The position numbers were made by a program, and so were the translations under genes. Source: Maribacter ulvicola (GTDB lineage: Bacteria; Bacteroidota; Bacteroidia; Flavobacteriales; Flavobacteriaceae). Taken from it: a stretch of 64,000 bases of DNA. The notes beneath the pieces were generated by a model that was given only the letters and a program-made list of their open reading frames with translations, was not told the DNA's origin and did no database searches. The stretch lies in contig NZ_FTMA01000004.1 in the NCBI RefSeq assembly GCF_900155985.1, positions 186,001 to 250,000 on the forward strand, read 5' to 3'. Of this stretch, positions 30,309 to 39,553 are shown one piece after another; the first letter of the stretch is position 1, and each line of letters starts with the position of its first letter.

Positions 30309-32033
30309 ATTAGTAGCTTTCAAACATAAATTGAAAATCAACATTAATTCTACTTTTTTAAAATAACTTTTGTCATTATGGATGTAATCATTTCTCCAAT
30401 TTTTTACACTATTTAAATTCTTAATATCTACACTATTTAAATTAGCTATTTCGAAATAATCGATAAAAATACCGGCTAGACTATTAAACCAACTCGGTTT
30501 GTCTTCTCTTTTATCTTTAATGAATTTGCCTTCATTTATTGCTCTGCCTTTTGAAAAATAGTACTTGTTCATCTCTATTTCATCAAGACCTAAAACAATA
30601 TTGAGATTCTTATTTTTTACATAATAATTTTTAAATTTTTCTAAATAATTATAACAATTTAAAAAAACAACATCTAAGGTCATGGAATCTAAATGGCTTA
30701 TATTGAGCGAAGAAAGCTTGATTAAATCAATCTGTATTTTGCTATCTTTTATAAAATCCATATAGGGATCTTTATCATCAATAAATTCATTTACTAATCG
30801 TCCTTTTATGGCAGAACAGATACTTGATATTTCTTTTAAAAACTTTCTATCTAATGCGGTATTTATTGATTCGATAAACTTTGTAATAGTTTCATAGGAA
30901 AAATTATCATCAGCACTATTCTCAATACCTTCTTTGATTATAAAATCATCTGCTCCTTCTTTTAAAAGAGCTTGAAGGTTCCAAATTTTATTTGTTGCCG
31001 AAAAAATAATTACTTGAATTCCTGGATTTATTTTCTTGATTTCTTTCAAGATTTTAAATCCAGTCATTTCATTAATGGATTCAGCAGTGAAATCTGAAGG
31101 ATGAATACGCAAATCCAAAATCACAACGTCAGGCAGATCTTTTATTTTTAAGACTTCCTCTTTACATAACTTAATGATTTCTTCTTGTGATTTATGACGC
31201 AGTAAATTATCATCTATGTAATGAAAATCTATCATCTTAGGGTTATTATCACATAAAAGCGTACAGAATATTTCGTACCATCCTTTATTTGCTTCATCAT
31301 CAATTAATAAAACCTTTCCTTTATTTTTAAGTCCTAACTCCAAAGAAGTTCCAATATCTGATTGCTCTATTTTATTAACTGCTATTAGATATTTAAAATA
31401 TAAATCTGTCGAAACCGTATTGTCAATTAATCCCAATTCTTCATTCTCATCGCCTAAATTACCTAAAGCTTTTGACCATTTATACATAGCCCATTCATTT
31501 GTTAGGCTATGATTCGATTGGTGACTATCAGGTGGTTTTATTTTTATTCTTGAAAGGAATTTATTGTATTCAGAGAAGCTCAATGAAGGTTTGTTATCAG
31601 TTCTCCAATTATTTATTATCCATTCGTACTGTTGCTCTAATTGTCTATATTCGAATTTTGTTGTGCTAAATGTTCCTGAAGAAAAAAGAAAACTTCCATA
31701 ATCAGATAGTTTAGCTATTTGCTCTTTTGTTTCGTGAGCTATAAAGACTATTGGAATAGTTTTGTGATTAAACTCATCGGTTAATCTTATGTGTAGGGCT
31801 ATCCTTAAACCAGAAAGTTCAAGATAATTATTCGTCGATAAGCTGTAGGGAATAAATATTACATTAAATTTTTCACCTTTAAAAGCTTTGTATAATTGAT
31901 TGTGTGCTTCCTTATCAAATGAAAAGTCATATTCCAGTATTTTTGCTTGTCCAATATCAAACTTCAATTGATTTTTGAAGTTATTGATTAAAATTGTTGG
32001 TAGATTATCATTGTGAATGAGTAGTGCGTTCAT
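30294..32033 (-). CDS. Receiver-domain protein with C-terminal HEPN-like motif
   Basis: This 579-residue protein has three parts. Residues 1-180 form an alpha/beta region with no clear match. Residues about 238-380 form a response-regulator receiver domain with KVLLIDDE, VVILDLRIHP (phospho-acceptor Asp about 307), VIIFSAT and DDFIIKEG (Lys about 362). The C-terminal helical part ends in NWRNDYIHND, and RNDYIH (547-552) fits the RNxxxH catalytic motif of HEPN ribonucleases. A receiver fused to a HEPN-type RNase would be a signal-controlled toxin. The start ATG overlaps the previous gene by 4 bp. No partner kinase with an intact ATPase is seen in this operon. Receiver call strong, HEPN call moderate. 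Confidence 0.72.
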   Translation of the reverse strand: MNALLIHNDNLPTILINNFKNQLKFDIGQAKILEYDFSFDKEAHNQLYKAFKGEKFNVIFIPYSLSTNNYLELSGLRIALHIRLTDEFNHKTIPIVFIAHETKEQIAKLSDYGSFLFSSGTFSTTKFEYRQLEQQYEWIINNWRTDNKPSLSFSEYNKFLSRIKIKPPDSHQSNHSLTNEWAMYKWSKALGNLGDENEELGLIDNTVSTDLYFKYLIAVNKIEQSDIGTSLELGLKNKGKVLLIDDEANKGWYEIFCTLLCDNNPKMIDFHYIDDNLLRHKSQEEIIKLCKEEVLKIKDLPDVVILDLRIHPSDFTAESINEMTGFKILKEIKKINPGIQVIIFSATNKIWNLQALLKEGADDFIIKEGIENSADDNFSYETITKFIESINTALDRKFLKEISSICSAIKGRLVNEFIDDKDPYMDFIKDSKIQIDLIKLSSLNISHLDSMTLDVVFLNCYNYLEKFKNYYVKNKNLNIVLGLDEIEMNKYYFSKGRAINEGKFIKDKREDKPSWFNSLAGIFIDYFEIANLNSVDIKNLNSVKNWRNDYIHNDKSYFKKVELMLIFNLCLKATNGIRE

Positions 32034-32629
32034 ATTGAAATAAATATTTTATCAATTGAATTGTCAATATTTTTAATTTCGTCTTTTATGGTTTGCCCGA
32101 GGGTAGAAATCTGATCTTCTAACTCAAATTTCACCTCATTATTCGGCTCTGCATCATATCTCGTTTTAAGCTGTCTATATCTAAGTAATACTTCTAATTT
32201 CCATTGATCACCATAAACTAATTCTAATAGACTTACAATTAAGCCGTTAGAGTAATTTTCTAAAAATTCTTTCAGTCTATCGGTATATAAATTAGAAGAA
32301 TTAATTGATAAAGATTTAAATTCCATTGTTTGATATAGAACTTGACTTAGACCACCACTAAATAGTATCAAGTCGATTTGATTTTTTTTACATAATTCAC
32401 GTAAATTCGATAAGCCAATTGGCTTGAGAGAAGACTTATGTACTATTACTAAATTATAGGTGTTAAAACCATTTTGCTCTTTAGAATTTAAGACATTAAG
32501 CCACTCCCTACATTTATCTTCACTTGGCATGTTTAAATAATTCAAACTATTTAAATAAGTAATTTCATCATTATTGAAAAATTGTGCTTGTCTGCCTGGC
32601 CTATCTTCTATCAGTAATATTTTTTTCAT
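32030..32629 (-). CDS. Degenerate receiver-like protein
   Basis: This 199-residue protein begins KKILLIEDRPGRQ, like the acidic pocket of receiver domains. The phospho-acceptor position reads YNLVIVHKSS, with His in place of Asp, and the later strand LILFSGG keeps the small hydroxyl residue. It may be a pseudo-receiver that binds rather than receives phosphate. The C-terminal 70 residues are helical. It overlaps both neighbours by 4 bp (start within the end of the 695-residue gene, end within the receiver-HEPN gene), so the three proteins are probably made in fixed ratio. Confidence 0.6.
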   Translation of the reverse strand: MKKILLIEDRPGRQAQFFNNDEITYLNSLNYLNMPSEDKCREWLNVLNSKEQNGFNTYNLVIVHKSSLKPIGLSNLRELCKKNQIDLILFSGGLSQVLYQTMEFKSLSINSSNLYTDRLKEFLENYSNGLIVSLLELVYGDQWKLEVLLRYRQLKTRYDAEPNNEVKFELEDQISTLGQTIKDEIKNIDNSIDKIFISI

Positions 32630-34713
32630 CCAACTAAAAATTTTAAAATAAACTTAAATCCACCTGAATCTTTAATGTTCTTTTGAACATATGGCTTCCA
32701 TTCGTTTGATTCTACTTCATCATATAAATAATCGATACGTGCATATAGAAGATTTCCATCGTCATCCTTAAATCTTGATTCTATAGAAAAGTCACATAAA
32801 CTTAATAGTGTTGTCCTTAAAATTGAAATGTCACCAGTTTTTTCAGCTATCAGTTTTGGGTGATGAATATGCATATCTGAATATGAATTTAAATGAAGTA
32901 TTTCTAATACATAGAGATTTTTATCACAATCTAGAGTACAAGAAATATTTATAGATTGACTTTCTGACCGTGATTTTATCATTTTAAATATTCTAGAAAT
33001 TGCTTTTAGTATGTTTTCAGTATTGGTGTAGAAAGAACATCCTTTTAAACTATCTAGTTGAGTTTTATTTACATTATGATTGGGTAGATTTTTTTGCAAT
33101 TCTGTTTTTACTCCTACCCAAAAACTATTTTGTCGAAATTCTATTTCATTTTTAAATATATTCACTACATCCTCAAAGGTTTTTAAAGTTTTTCCAGGGA
33201 TATTTGGAACTCTGTCTTTTGGAAGTTCCATTGTTAGGGGAGTAGATGCCATTATTCCTTTGCCATCAAAATTATTCTTACAAAATGATTTAACATCATT
33301 AGGATATTGCCATCCTAGACCAATCTTATATCGCCCCCACCCAAATAGTTTTTCACCTGAAAGCTCAATTTTCGTAGGTTTATTCTGAAACAGAAAAGGA
33401 TATATTTTGTTCCAATATAAATCTGTACTATACTTTTGTAAGCTATAAAAGTCATATTTTTTATGTTCATCCATTAGACCGCTAATATAATCCTGATAGG
33501 AGTTATATAAGTCGTCATCCCAGGGATGTGTGCTAAATTTAATAGCCGTATTGTCTATAGTGAAATATTGCAGCCATTCATTTACTTTTTTTGGATTATG
33601 AAATTTTTCCTTCGTGTTTAAATATTTATTTGATACTCTATCCAGGTTAGTATTTGAATAATCCTTATTGTGATTAGAGAATCTGACATTACTCTTTTTC
33701 GCTCTCTCTTCATCAATTAATGTTTCTCCATCGTTTTTAGCTCCTTTAATATTTTTAACATGAGCTCCCTGCATTGTTATCATATTTTTATCAAAGAAAT
33801 CAATAATATCCTGAGTTATATCTTCTGGTATAATGTAAGTATCTCGAGATATTTCAATTTTTTCATAAATACCTTCATTGACGTTTTTTTGTGCTATTAA
33901 AAAAAACATCTTATTTACAATTTTTTCTATGTCCAAATTACTTCGGTTTGCATGATTGTTGTAAATATTTTCTAATAAAGAAGTTTCAAGGTTTTTAGGA
34001 ATATAGATATTTGAAAGTTTTTCCTTTTTATCTTCTAATCTTGTAATTCGAGGGTCAATCTCTCCGTTTTCTTTTTTTTTGCAAGTATACTCTAAGGTGT
34101 TTGAATATTCCTTTATAAATAGTTTGCTTTCAAACTCTTTATTCTCGCCATTTATCGCGGTATGTTTTTCTATTCCTTCAGTTAATATTTTAAAACCTTC
34201 ATCACCAATTGTTTTTTTAGGGATACTAGTTGCTGCGTCAATTAATATTTTAAAGCCTTCATCACTGATTATTTTTTTAGGTTTACTAGTTGCTGCGTCA
34301 GTTAATATTTTAAAACCTTTATTATTACTTACCTGTTTAGGCTTGTTATTTTCTATACCCAGAAGTGTCATAAATTCCTCATCTGAGTATTTTTTATCAG
34401 TATTATCAATTTTTGTAGAGGTAATACCTTTAGATGGTGTTTGTGCTTTTTTTCTAGAACTAACCTCTCCATTTACACCGACAACTATGTCGAAAATATC
34501 CATTACTTCCTCATCATCAGTTAATTGTTTTGGTTGAATTTCATCAGCTAATCCAATTTTCTCTTTTATTAATTGAATCTCATTCAGTATATGTTGCTCA
34601 TTACCTTCTACTCTTGTCAATTCTTTTGTTACAAGTTTTAGTACACGCTCTTTCTGCGAAGCTGTGAACTTTTCTTTTTGTAGTAGTTGGTTTATAAAAC
34701 TGAATTTATTCAC
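32626..34713 (-). CDS. Large protein of unknown function in RT operon
   Basis: This 695-residue soluble protein starts with GTG, 11 bp after the RT stop. The N-terminal 200 residues are helical and low in complexity, with a 20-residue unit GFKILTDAATSKPKKIISDE repeated 2.3 times. The rest has mixed structure. The last 110 residues (LRTTLLSLCDFSIESRF, then GGFKFILKFLVG) could be a heavily degenerate histidine-kinase-type ATPase end. I note this because receiver-like proteins follow, but key ATP-binding boxes are absent. It is the first gene after the RT, where retron effectors are often encoded. Function unknown. Confidence 0.6.
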   Translation of the reverse strand: MNKFSFINQLLQKEKFTASQKERVLKLVTKELTRVEGNEQHILNEIQLIKEKIGLADEIQPKQLTDDEEVMDIFDIVVGVNGEVSSRKKAQTPSKGITSTKIDNTDKKYSDEEFMTLLGIENNKPKQVSNNKGFKILTDAATSKPKKIISDEGFKILIDAATSIPKKTIGDEGFKILTEGIEKHTAINGENKEFESKLFIKEYSNTLEYTCKKKENGEIDPRITRLEDKKEKLSNIYIPKNLETSLLENIYNNHANRSNLDIEKIVNKMFFLIAQKNVNEGIYEKIEISRDTYIIPEDITQDIIDFFDKNMITMQGAHVKNIKGAKNDGETLIDEERAKKSNVRFSNHNKDYSNTNLDRVSNKYLNTKEKFHNPKKVNEWLQYFTIDNTAIKFSTHPWDDDLYNSYQDYISGLMDEHKKYDFYSLQKYSTDLYWNKIYPFLFQNKPTKIELSGEKLFGWGRYKIGLGWQYPNDVKSFCKNNFDGKGIMASTPLTMELPKDRVPNIPGKTLKTFEDVVNIFKNEIEFRQNSFWVGVKTELQKNLPNHNVNKTQLDSLKGCSFYTNTENILKAISRIFKMIKSRSESQSINISCTLDCDKNLYVLEILHLNSYSDMHIHHPKLIAEKTGDISILRTTLLSLCDFSIESRFKDDDGNLLYARIDYLYDEVESNEWKPYVQKNIKDSGGFKFILKFLVG
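34181..34319. repeat. 60-bp in-frame tandem repeat within the 695-residue gene
   Basis: Units starting at 34181, 34241 and 34301 (third one partial) share most of 60 bp. They encode the 20-residue unit GFKIL..AATS.PKK. The period is a multiple of three, so copy-number change would keep the frame. Confidence 0.75.
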
Positions 34714-34724
34714 AAGTCCTTATT

Positions 34725-35882
34725 TTATTTATTATACAATTCCATTGCTTTTTCAATACCTTGGTTTTCCCAAACTTTTAGTATTTGTTCTAACATACTT
34801 TCATTTTGTAATAATAACTCAAATCGAGAATTTAGCTTAATGAAAGTAGAATCAAACGGACCTTTAACCATTTTTAAGTACTCTAGTTTACCAGTAATTA
34901 CATTAATGAAATTAGGCTCACTTTTTTTGATATGACCTCTATCTAAAATGTAATTTTTTTTGAAAATTATCTCCGCTCTTTTAAAACCATATTTCTCCCA
35001 ATAATAAAGCCACATTCTCAGGTTTTTGATATATCGTCTACTTACGTTTACCTTTTCATTAACAATTAGCCCAGTGACTTCCTGTCTATATCCAGACTGT
35101 TGTAAACGAGTTTTCTTTTCATTAAGTACCAAACCTTGATCTTCGGTTATAATTCTGAGTAACTCTTTTTGAAAGTCTTTTCTTTTGAAAACACTTACTT
35201 GTGATGAAAAGGTAATATCATCAGCATATCTAGAGTAATTGATCTTAAATTTTTTAGCTAACCCGTTTAACCTGCGGTCTAAAGTGGAACATAGAATATT
35301 AGATATAGTAGGGGATGTAGGAGCACCTTGTGGTAAAACTATTTTTAAGTTATCATCTACTTTAAATGGGTGAGTGCATAGGCAAGATAAAAGAAAGGCA
35401 ATAGGCTCTCTATCCTTATTAAGATTAAATGGCTTTTGCATAAAGCCAAGTTTCACTCTGTTTCTGTCAAAAGAATGAAAAAAGTCTTTTAAATCTATAT
35501 TGTAAACATAATGGTTGCCAACATGGAATTTTGCATTTGTAACTACAGATTTGTTAATTACAAATCCGGTTGCTTTATGATGTGGTTCCGATATACATTG
35601 TAGCACAAAATTTAAAGTTTTTAAAATAGACTTTAATCCTTTTACCGGAGCATTTATGGTCCTTGTACCTCCGCTTTTTTTGTTAATTTCAAATGAAGTG
35701 TATCTTTCAGTACAAAAAGCAGGATTAGCATAATAAGCTAAAGTTGATTCTTTTAAAGTAAATGCGTCTTCCCCATATAATAATACGTTTGCTACATTAA
35801 GTAGATTTACCAAATCTTCTTTAGTAGAAAGAGAATTAAATTTTTCTCGTATTAACGCTATATCTTCTTTTGTTGTTTTCAT
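34725..35882 (-). CDS. Retron-type reverse transcriptase
   Basis: This 385-residue reverse transcriptase uses the ATG at 35882; the longer frame begins with a TTG inside the ncRNA stem. Motifs are NAKFH (116-120, the retron NAxxH motif), YNIDLKDFFHSF (127-138, first catalytic Asp), LPQGAPTSP (183-191), YSRYADDITFSS (216-227, catalytic YADD) and EVTGLIVNE (268-276, the retron VTG motif). Retron RTs copy the adjoining ncRNA into msDNA, which stays branched to the RNA. The start is 12 nt after the a2 arm of the candidate msr-msd. It leads a six-gene operon. The absence of group II intron domains supports the retron call over an intron. Confidence 0.88.
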   Translation of the reverse strand: MKTTKEDIALIREKFNSLSTKEDLVNLLNVANVLLYGEDAFTLKESTLAYYANPAFCTERYTSFEINKKSGGTRTINAPVKGLKSILKTLNFVLQCISEPHHKATGFVINKSVVTNAKFHVGNHYVYNIDLKDFFHSFDRNRVKLGFMQKPFNLNKDREPIAFLLSCLCTHPFKVDDNLKIVLPQGAPTSPTISNILCSTLDRRLNGLAKKFKINYSRYADDITFSSQVSVFKRKDFQKELLRIITEDQGLVLNEKKTRLQQSGYRQEVTGLIVNEKVNVSRRYIKNLRMWLYYWEKYGFKRAEIIFKKNYILDRGHIKKSEPNFINVITGKLEYLKMVKGPFDSTFIKLNSRFELLLQNESMLEQILKVWENQGIEKAMELYNK

Positions 35883-35894
35883 TATTAAATTAAT

Positions 35895-36179
35895 AAAGCT
35901 CTTGAAACCCAAACCTTTTATTCATTTTGTATGACGATTGAAAACCTTAGTAGCATTCAAGCCTTTAAAAAAAAATAAATTATATGAACTGTAAATGAAA
36001 TAATGACAATGTTATCAAAAACATAAAAGTCTTTTCTTTATTTGCCATGTCTATTTACAATTAACAAATAACATTCATCCTATATTTCTATAGGATTATA
36101 TGCCGATTATTGCCTTTGAATTAATCATCAGGCCAGCATATGCTTTCAATAATTTCAGTTTGGGTTTTCAAAGAACTTT
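35895..36179 (-). ncRNA. Candidate retron msr-msd RNA
   Basis: On the minus strand the 5' arm a1 (36179-36157) and 3' arm a2 (35916-35895) pair over about 20 bp with two one-base bulges, the defining a1/a2 feature of retron ncRNAs. Between them lie a perfect 8-bp hairpin with a GAAA loop (36096-36077, msr-like) and a long imperfect hairpin whose 10-bp base is 36062-36053 with 35996-35987 (msd-like). A possible branch G lies in AAGC at 36143. The 383-bp gap before the RT has no open frame. About 70 nt between the msd-like hairpin and a2 are unexplained. A -7-like box (TAATATTTG, 36181-36189) would start transcription at about a1. Confidence 0.68.
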
Positions 36180-36198
36180 GCAAATATTACTATTATGT

Positions 36199-36215
36199 GT
36201 GCAATATATATGCAC
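36199..36215. promoter_or_regulatory. 17-bp operator-like palindrome GTGCR-N7-YGCAY (retron copy)
   Basis: GTGCAATATATATGCAC has perfect half-sites and lies 20 bp upstream of the a1 arm, overlapping where the -33 element of the ncRNA/RT promoter should be. It is the most symmetrical of the six copies. Confidence 0.62.
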
Positions 36216-36265
36216 TTATTTTTTAAAATGGTTTTGTTTGTTTTTTTTGTATTAAATCAACTGGA

Positions 36266-39200
36266 TCAAGCTGCAAAACCTCTACCTCTTTCTGCTAACT
36301 CATAAAAATGCTGAAAAATAACATCCGTCTTTTCTGCGAATATGTTTCTATCATAAGACTGTGGTAAATCTTTATTCAAGATTTTCTTAATTTCCTGTCT
36401 TACCATTTCTTGAGTGGCTTTTTCCTTATGCCATTCTTGGATTAAAATTTTGTTATCGGCATCAAATAAAATTACTAGTAACTCAGCAGCTGCAAGTTTT
36501 ACATTTTTTTCTTCTTCTTTAGTTAATTTTTCTTTCTTTAATAAATCAAAAAGTTCTTGCTGCTCCTCGGTCATCCCACTTTTTGCAGCTCGTTCTTGTT
36601 CTTCAGACATGCTTTCAGCGTGCTTCATCAAATCTTCGTAGGCCTCTTCAATAGATAAGCTGCCAGAATTATAATCTTCTATAATTTTTTCAAAACGTTC
36701 TAAAAATGACCCTCTAGTTTTATTCTGAGCTAACATTTGTTTTAGCTTAACTTCCATTAGTTCTCGTAAATCAGCGAACTGAATATTCTTATGCTTCTTT
36801 TCGGGAAACTCTGCTCTTAACTTACCAAAATCTAACTTACTTAAATCTATTTTAGTAGAGTTGTCAATTATATAATCATGCGTTTGATCTTGTAAATCTC
36901 CTTTCCCAACTACACTGGAGTCTAATAAAGTATCTAAATTTTTCTTAGCCCTTTCTATTGCTTCATCTTGATCAACATGTCTGTCAACTACATTACGTAA
37001 ATATTCAAATACATCCCTTGCTTTCTTTACTTGAGGATACCCATATATTTCTGGTTTTGCTGAATCGTACAAGCTTACAATAGTGTTTACAAATAAACCT
37101 AACTGCTTCTTATATTCATCTTTTTCAAGAATTATATTTGCGTATTCTTGAAACAATTCAACTTCCTTAAAACCTCTTTCTCCTAAATTTAAAATGGCAT
37201 CAATATCCGCACCTAATCCTTTGCAGTATATTTTTGTTTCTAAAATTGCCTGATCTAAAAGCGCCAATAAATCCTCAAATTCTTTTACAGGAAACTCATC
37301 TTCATCATCTGTTTGACTCTTTCCTTGAGTTCCTTCTGCATAATCTGCTAAGGCTTTTTTAAGGTTTCTAAATACTCCAAAATAATCTACAACTAAACCA
37401 TTCTTTTTGCCTTCAAAAACTCGATTTGCTCTGGCAATAGTTTGCATTAAGGTATGATTCTGCAATGGTTTATCTAAATATAACGTAGATACTGCAGGAG
37501 CATCGAAACCGGTTAGCCACATTGCGGTCACAAAGACTATACGGTATTGACTGTTTGGGTCTTTAAAGTAATCTTCAATATTACGACCATCTTCATCAGG
37601 ATGATCCATTAGCTTTCTGTGCGGTGTAATATTAAGTCCTTCTTTCTCAAAAATCTCTTTTTCCTCTTTGTCTGAACCTTCCTGACTAACCACTGCAGAC
37701 ATTTTACTTTCTTCCATAAAAGTAATTGCTCTTTTGTAGCGTTCTTTTATTTCAGAATCCTGTTCTCTAGCAATCTTCTTTCTTAAATCTTTAATTTCTT
37801 CCTTTTGAGCCAATTGCACAAACTCATACATTCTAACTGCCGTAAACTTATCTATACAGACCACCATTGCTTTCATGGGTTTACGATCTTTTTCATCATT
37901 AAGAACATCCAGTCTATATGGATAATGTTGTACTATGTGTTTTGCAATTTCCTGTAAACGGTCTTCTCGACGCACTACTTGAAGTAAAGTTGAATATTCT
38001 CTATCAAGTTTCTTCTTTTGCTCCTCCGTTAGATTTTCATTTTCTAAAATTTCAGCAGCTTCGCCTACTAAGTCCTCATTAATTTGATCAACCCTAGGTA
38101 CAGATTTTTTATAGTATAAAGGTACGGTAGCCCCATCTTCTATACTTTGAGCAAAATTGTATTCTGAGACATAAGGTCCAAACCAATCTTTTGTTAATGC
38201 GCTTCGTAATAAAGGAGTCCCTGTAAAAGCAATATACTGTGCATTTGGCAAGGCAATACGCATATTTTCACCATATCCTTTATACTGTGTTCTGTGTGCT
38301 TCATCAACTATTACAATCCAATTGTTACGATCTGTAAGTTTTGGATAGGTTTTCCCTTTTTCAATACCGAATTTATGTATTAAACTAAATACATACGATC
38401 TATTAGACTCTAAGTATTCTCTTAACTTGTTTCTACTACTCGGTCTATAATAGTTCTCTTTTTGTTCTTTGGTTTCTAATACAACTTCTGTCTCTTGAAA
38501 GTTCCGATAAATCTGGCTATCTAAATCTGTTCTATCCGTTACAATTAGAAACGACCAATTACCAGGTACTTTACGCTCTATTTTTTGAGAAAAGAAAATC
38601 ATGGAGTAGGATTTTCCAGAGCCTTGTGTGTGCCAAAAGACTCCTAATTTTCCTTTTTTATCTTCTTTGTTTAACAAAGATTCAATGGCATTATTAACAC
38701 CTAAATATTGATGGTTTTTAGCTATAATCTTTACTTTGTTTTTATGATACAAAACAAAATTTTCAAAGTAATCTAAAAGATTAGCTTTTGTACATAAACC
38801 TTCTCCAAACAATTTTAAGCTTAAACGTTTATTAGATGATTTGCTTTCTGCCTCTACTTCTAAACGTGTTAGCTGACTGTTTGATATAGCTGTATCCTCC
38901 AACTTTACCCAAGAGAAAAAATGCTCCCATGGTGCATTAAATGAACCCACACGAGTTTGAATTCCGTTTGAAATACATACAAACATATTGTACCAAAATA
39001 ACTGTGGAATATCTCTTTTATAACGCCTAAGGTTAGTATCATAACCTCCTTTTACTTTTTCGGTGGCATTTTTAAGCTCTATCATTACCAAAGGCAAACC
39101 ATTGACGTATAATAATAAATCTGGTCTTCTAGTAATATTACTTGTTTGAAGATATTCTATGCTTAATTGTGATACAACTAAAAAATCGTTGTTTTCTTCA

Positions 39201-39553
39201 TCCTCAAAATCTAAAACCTGTACATAGCCATTTACTTCTCTACCTTCCTTATTCTGATAAGAAACCGGAACACCCTTTTTAATTAAACTATAGACTTCTT
39301 TATTAGCAATTACAGGCGTTAAGCTAGCTCTACTTTTAGATAACTCATCAATAGCAAATTCAATACTTTGCTTTGGCAAGTCTGGATTTAACCTTTGTAA
39401 GGCTGTTCTTAAATCGTGCTTTAAAACAACATCTTTTAAACTGTCTCTACCAATAAGCTGTTTCTCCCAAGCATTTATGTGGGCATACCCTAGCATTAAT
39501 TCAAAAAATTGAATATCAGCTTCTTCTATGTGTGATTCGTTTAAAAATGCCAT
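36266..39553 (-). CDS. hsdR: Type I restriction endonuclease subunit R
   Basis: This 1095-residue HsdR protein has the usual layout. The N-terminal PD-(D/E)xK nuclease shows RPDLLLYVNGLPLVMIELKNA (about residues 140-162). The SF2 motor follows with Walker A WHTQGSGKSYSM (about 312), IVIVDEAHRTQYKGYG (about 418), AFTGTPLL (about 438), then VTAMWLTGFDAP and MQTIARANR in the second lobe. The C-terminal 200 residues are helical and would contact HsdM. It translocates and cuts unmodified DNA together with HsdM and HsdS. It is the last gene of the six-gene operon and begins at the base after the sacsin-like gene, an unusual intruder between S and R. Confidence 0.93.
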   Translation of the reverse strand: MAFLNESHIEEADIQFFELMLGYAHINAWEKQLIGRDSLKDVVLKHDLRTALQRLNPDLPKQSIEFAIDELSKSRASLTPVIANKEVYSLIKKGVPVSYQNKEGREVNGYVQVLDFEDEENNDFLVVSQLSIEYLQTSNITRRPDLLLYVNGLPLVMIELKNATEKVKGGYDTNLRRYKRDIPQLFWYNMFVCISNGIQTRVGSFNAPWEHFFSWVKLEDTAISNSQLTRLEVEAESKSSNKRLSLKLFGEGLCTKANLLDYFENFVLYHKNKVKIIAKNHQYLGVNNAIESLLNKEDKKGKLGVFWHTQGSGKSYSMIFFSQKIERKVPGNWSFLIVTDRTDLDSQIYRNFQETEVVLETKEQKENYYRPSSRNKLREYLESNRSYVFSLIHKFGIEKGKTYPKLTDRNNWIVIVDEAHRTQYKGYGENMRIALPNAQYIAFTGTPLLRSALTKDWFGPYVSEYNFAQSIEDGATVPLYYKKSVPRVDQINEDLVGEAAEILENENLTEEQKKKLDREYSTLLQVVRREDRLQEIAKHIVQHYPYRLDVLNDEKDRKPMKAMVVCIDKFTAVRMYEFVQLAQKEEIKDLRKKIAREQDSEIKERYKRAITFMEESKMSAVVSQEGSDKEEKEIFEKEGLNITPHRKLMDHPDEDGRNIEDYFKDPNSQYRIVFVTAMWLTGFDAPAVSTLYLDKPLQNHTLMQTIARANRVFEGKKNGLVVDYFGVFRNLKKALADYAEGTQGKSQTDDEDEFPVKEFEDLLALLDQAILETKIYCKGLGADIDAILNLGERGFKEVELFQEYANIILEKDEYKKQLGLFVNTIVSLYDSAKPEIYGYPQVKKARDVFEYLRNVVDRHVDQDEAIERAKKNLDTLLDSSVVGKGDLQDQTHDYIIDNSTKIDLSKLDFGKLRAEFPEKKHKNIQFADLRELMEVKLKQMLAQNKTRGSFLERFEKIIEDYNSGSLSIEEAYEDLMKHAESMSEEQERAAKSGMTEEQQELFDLLKKEKLTKEEEKNVKLAAAELLVILFDADNKILIQEWHKEKATQEMVRQEIKKILNKDLPQSYDRNIFAEKTDVIFQHFYELAERGRGFAA

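Noticed and set aside
34725-35882. Group II intron reverse transcriptase
   Set aside because: No maturase, DNA-binding or HNH domain follows the RT core, and no intron RNA domain V is evident nearby; NAxxH and VTG favour a retron.
35883-35912. TTG start for the reverse transcriptase
   Set aside because: These bases form the a2 arm of the retron-like RNA; the ATG at 35882 is the natural start.
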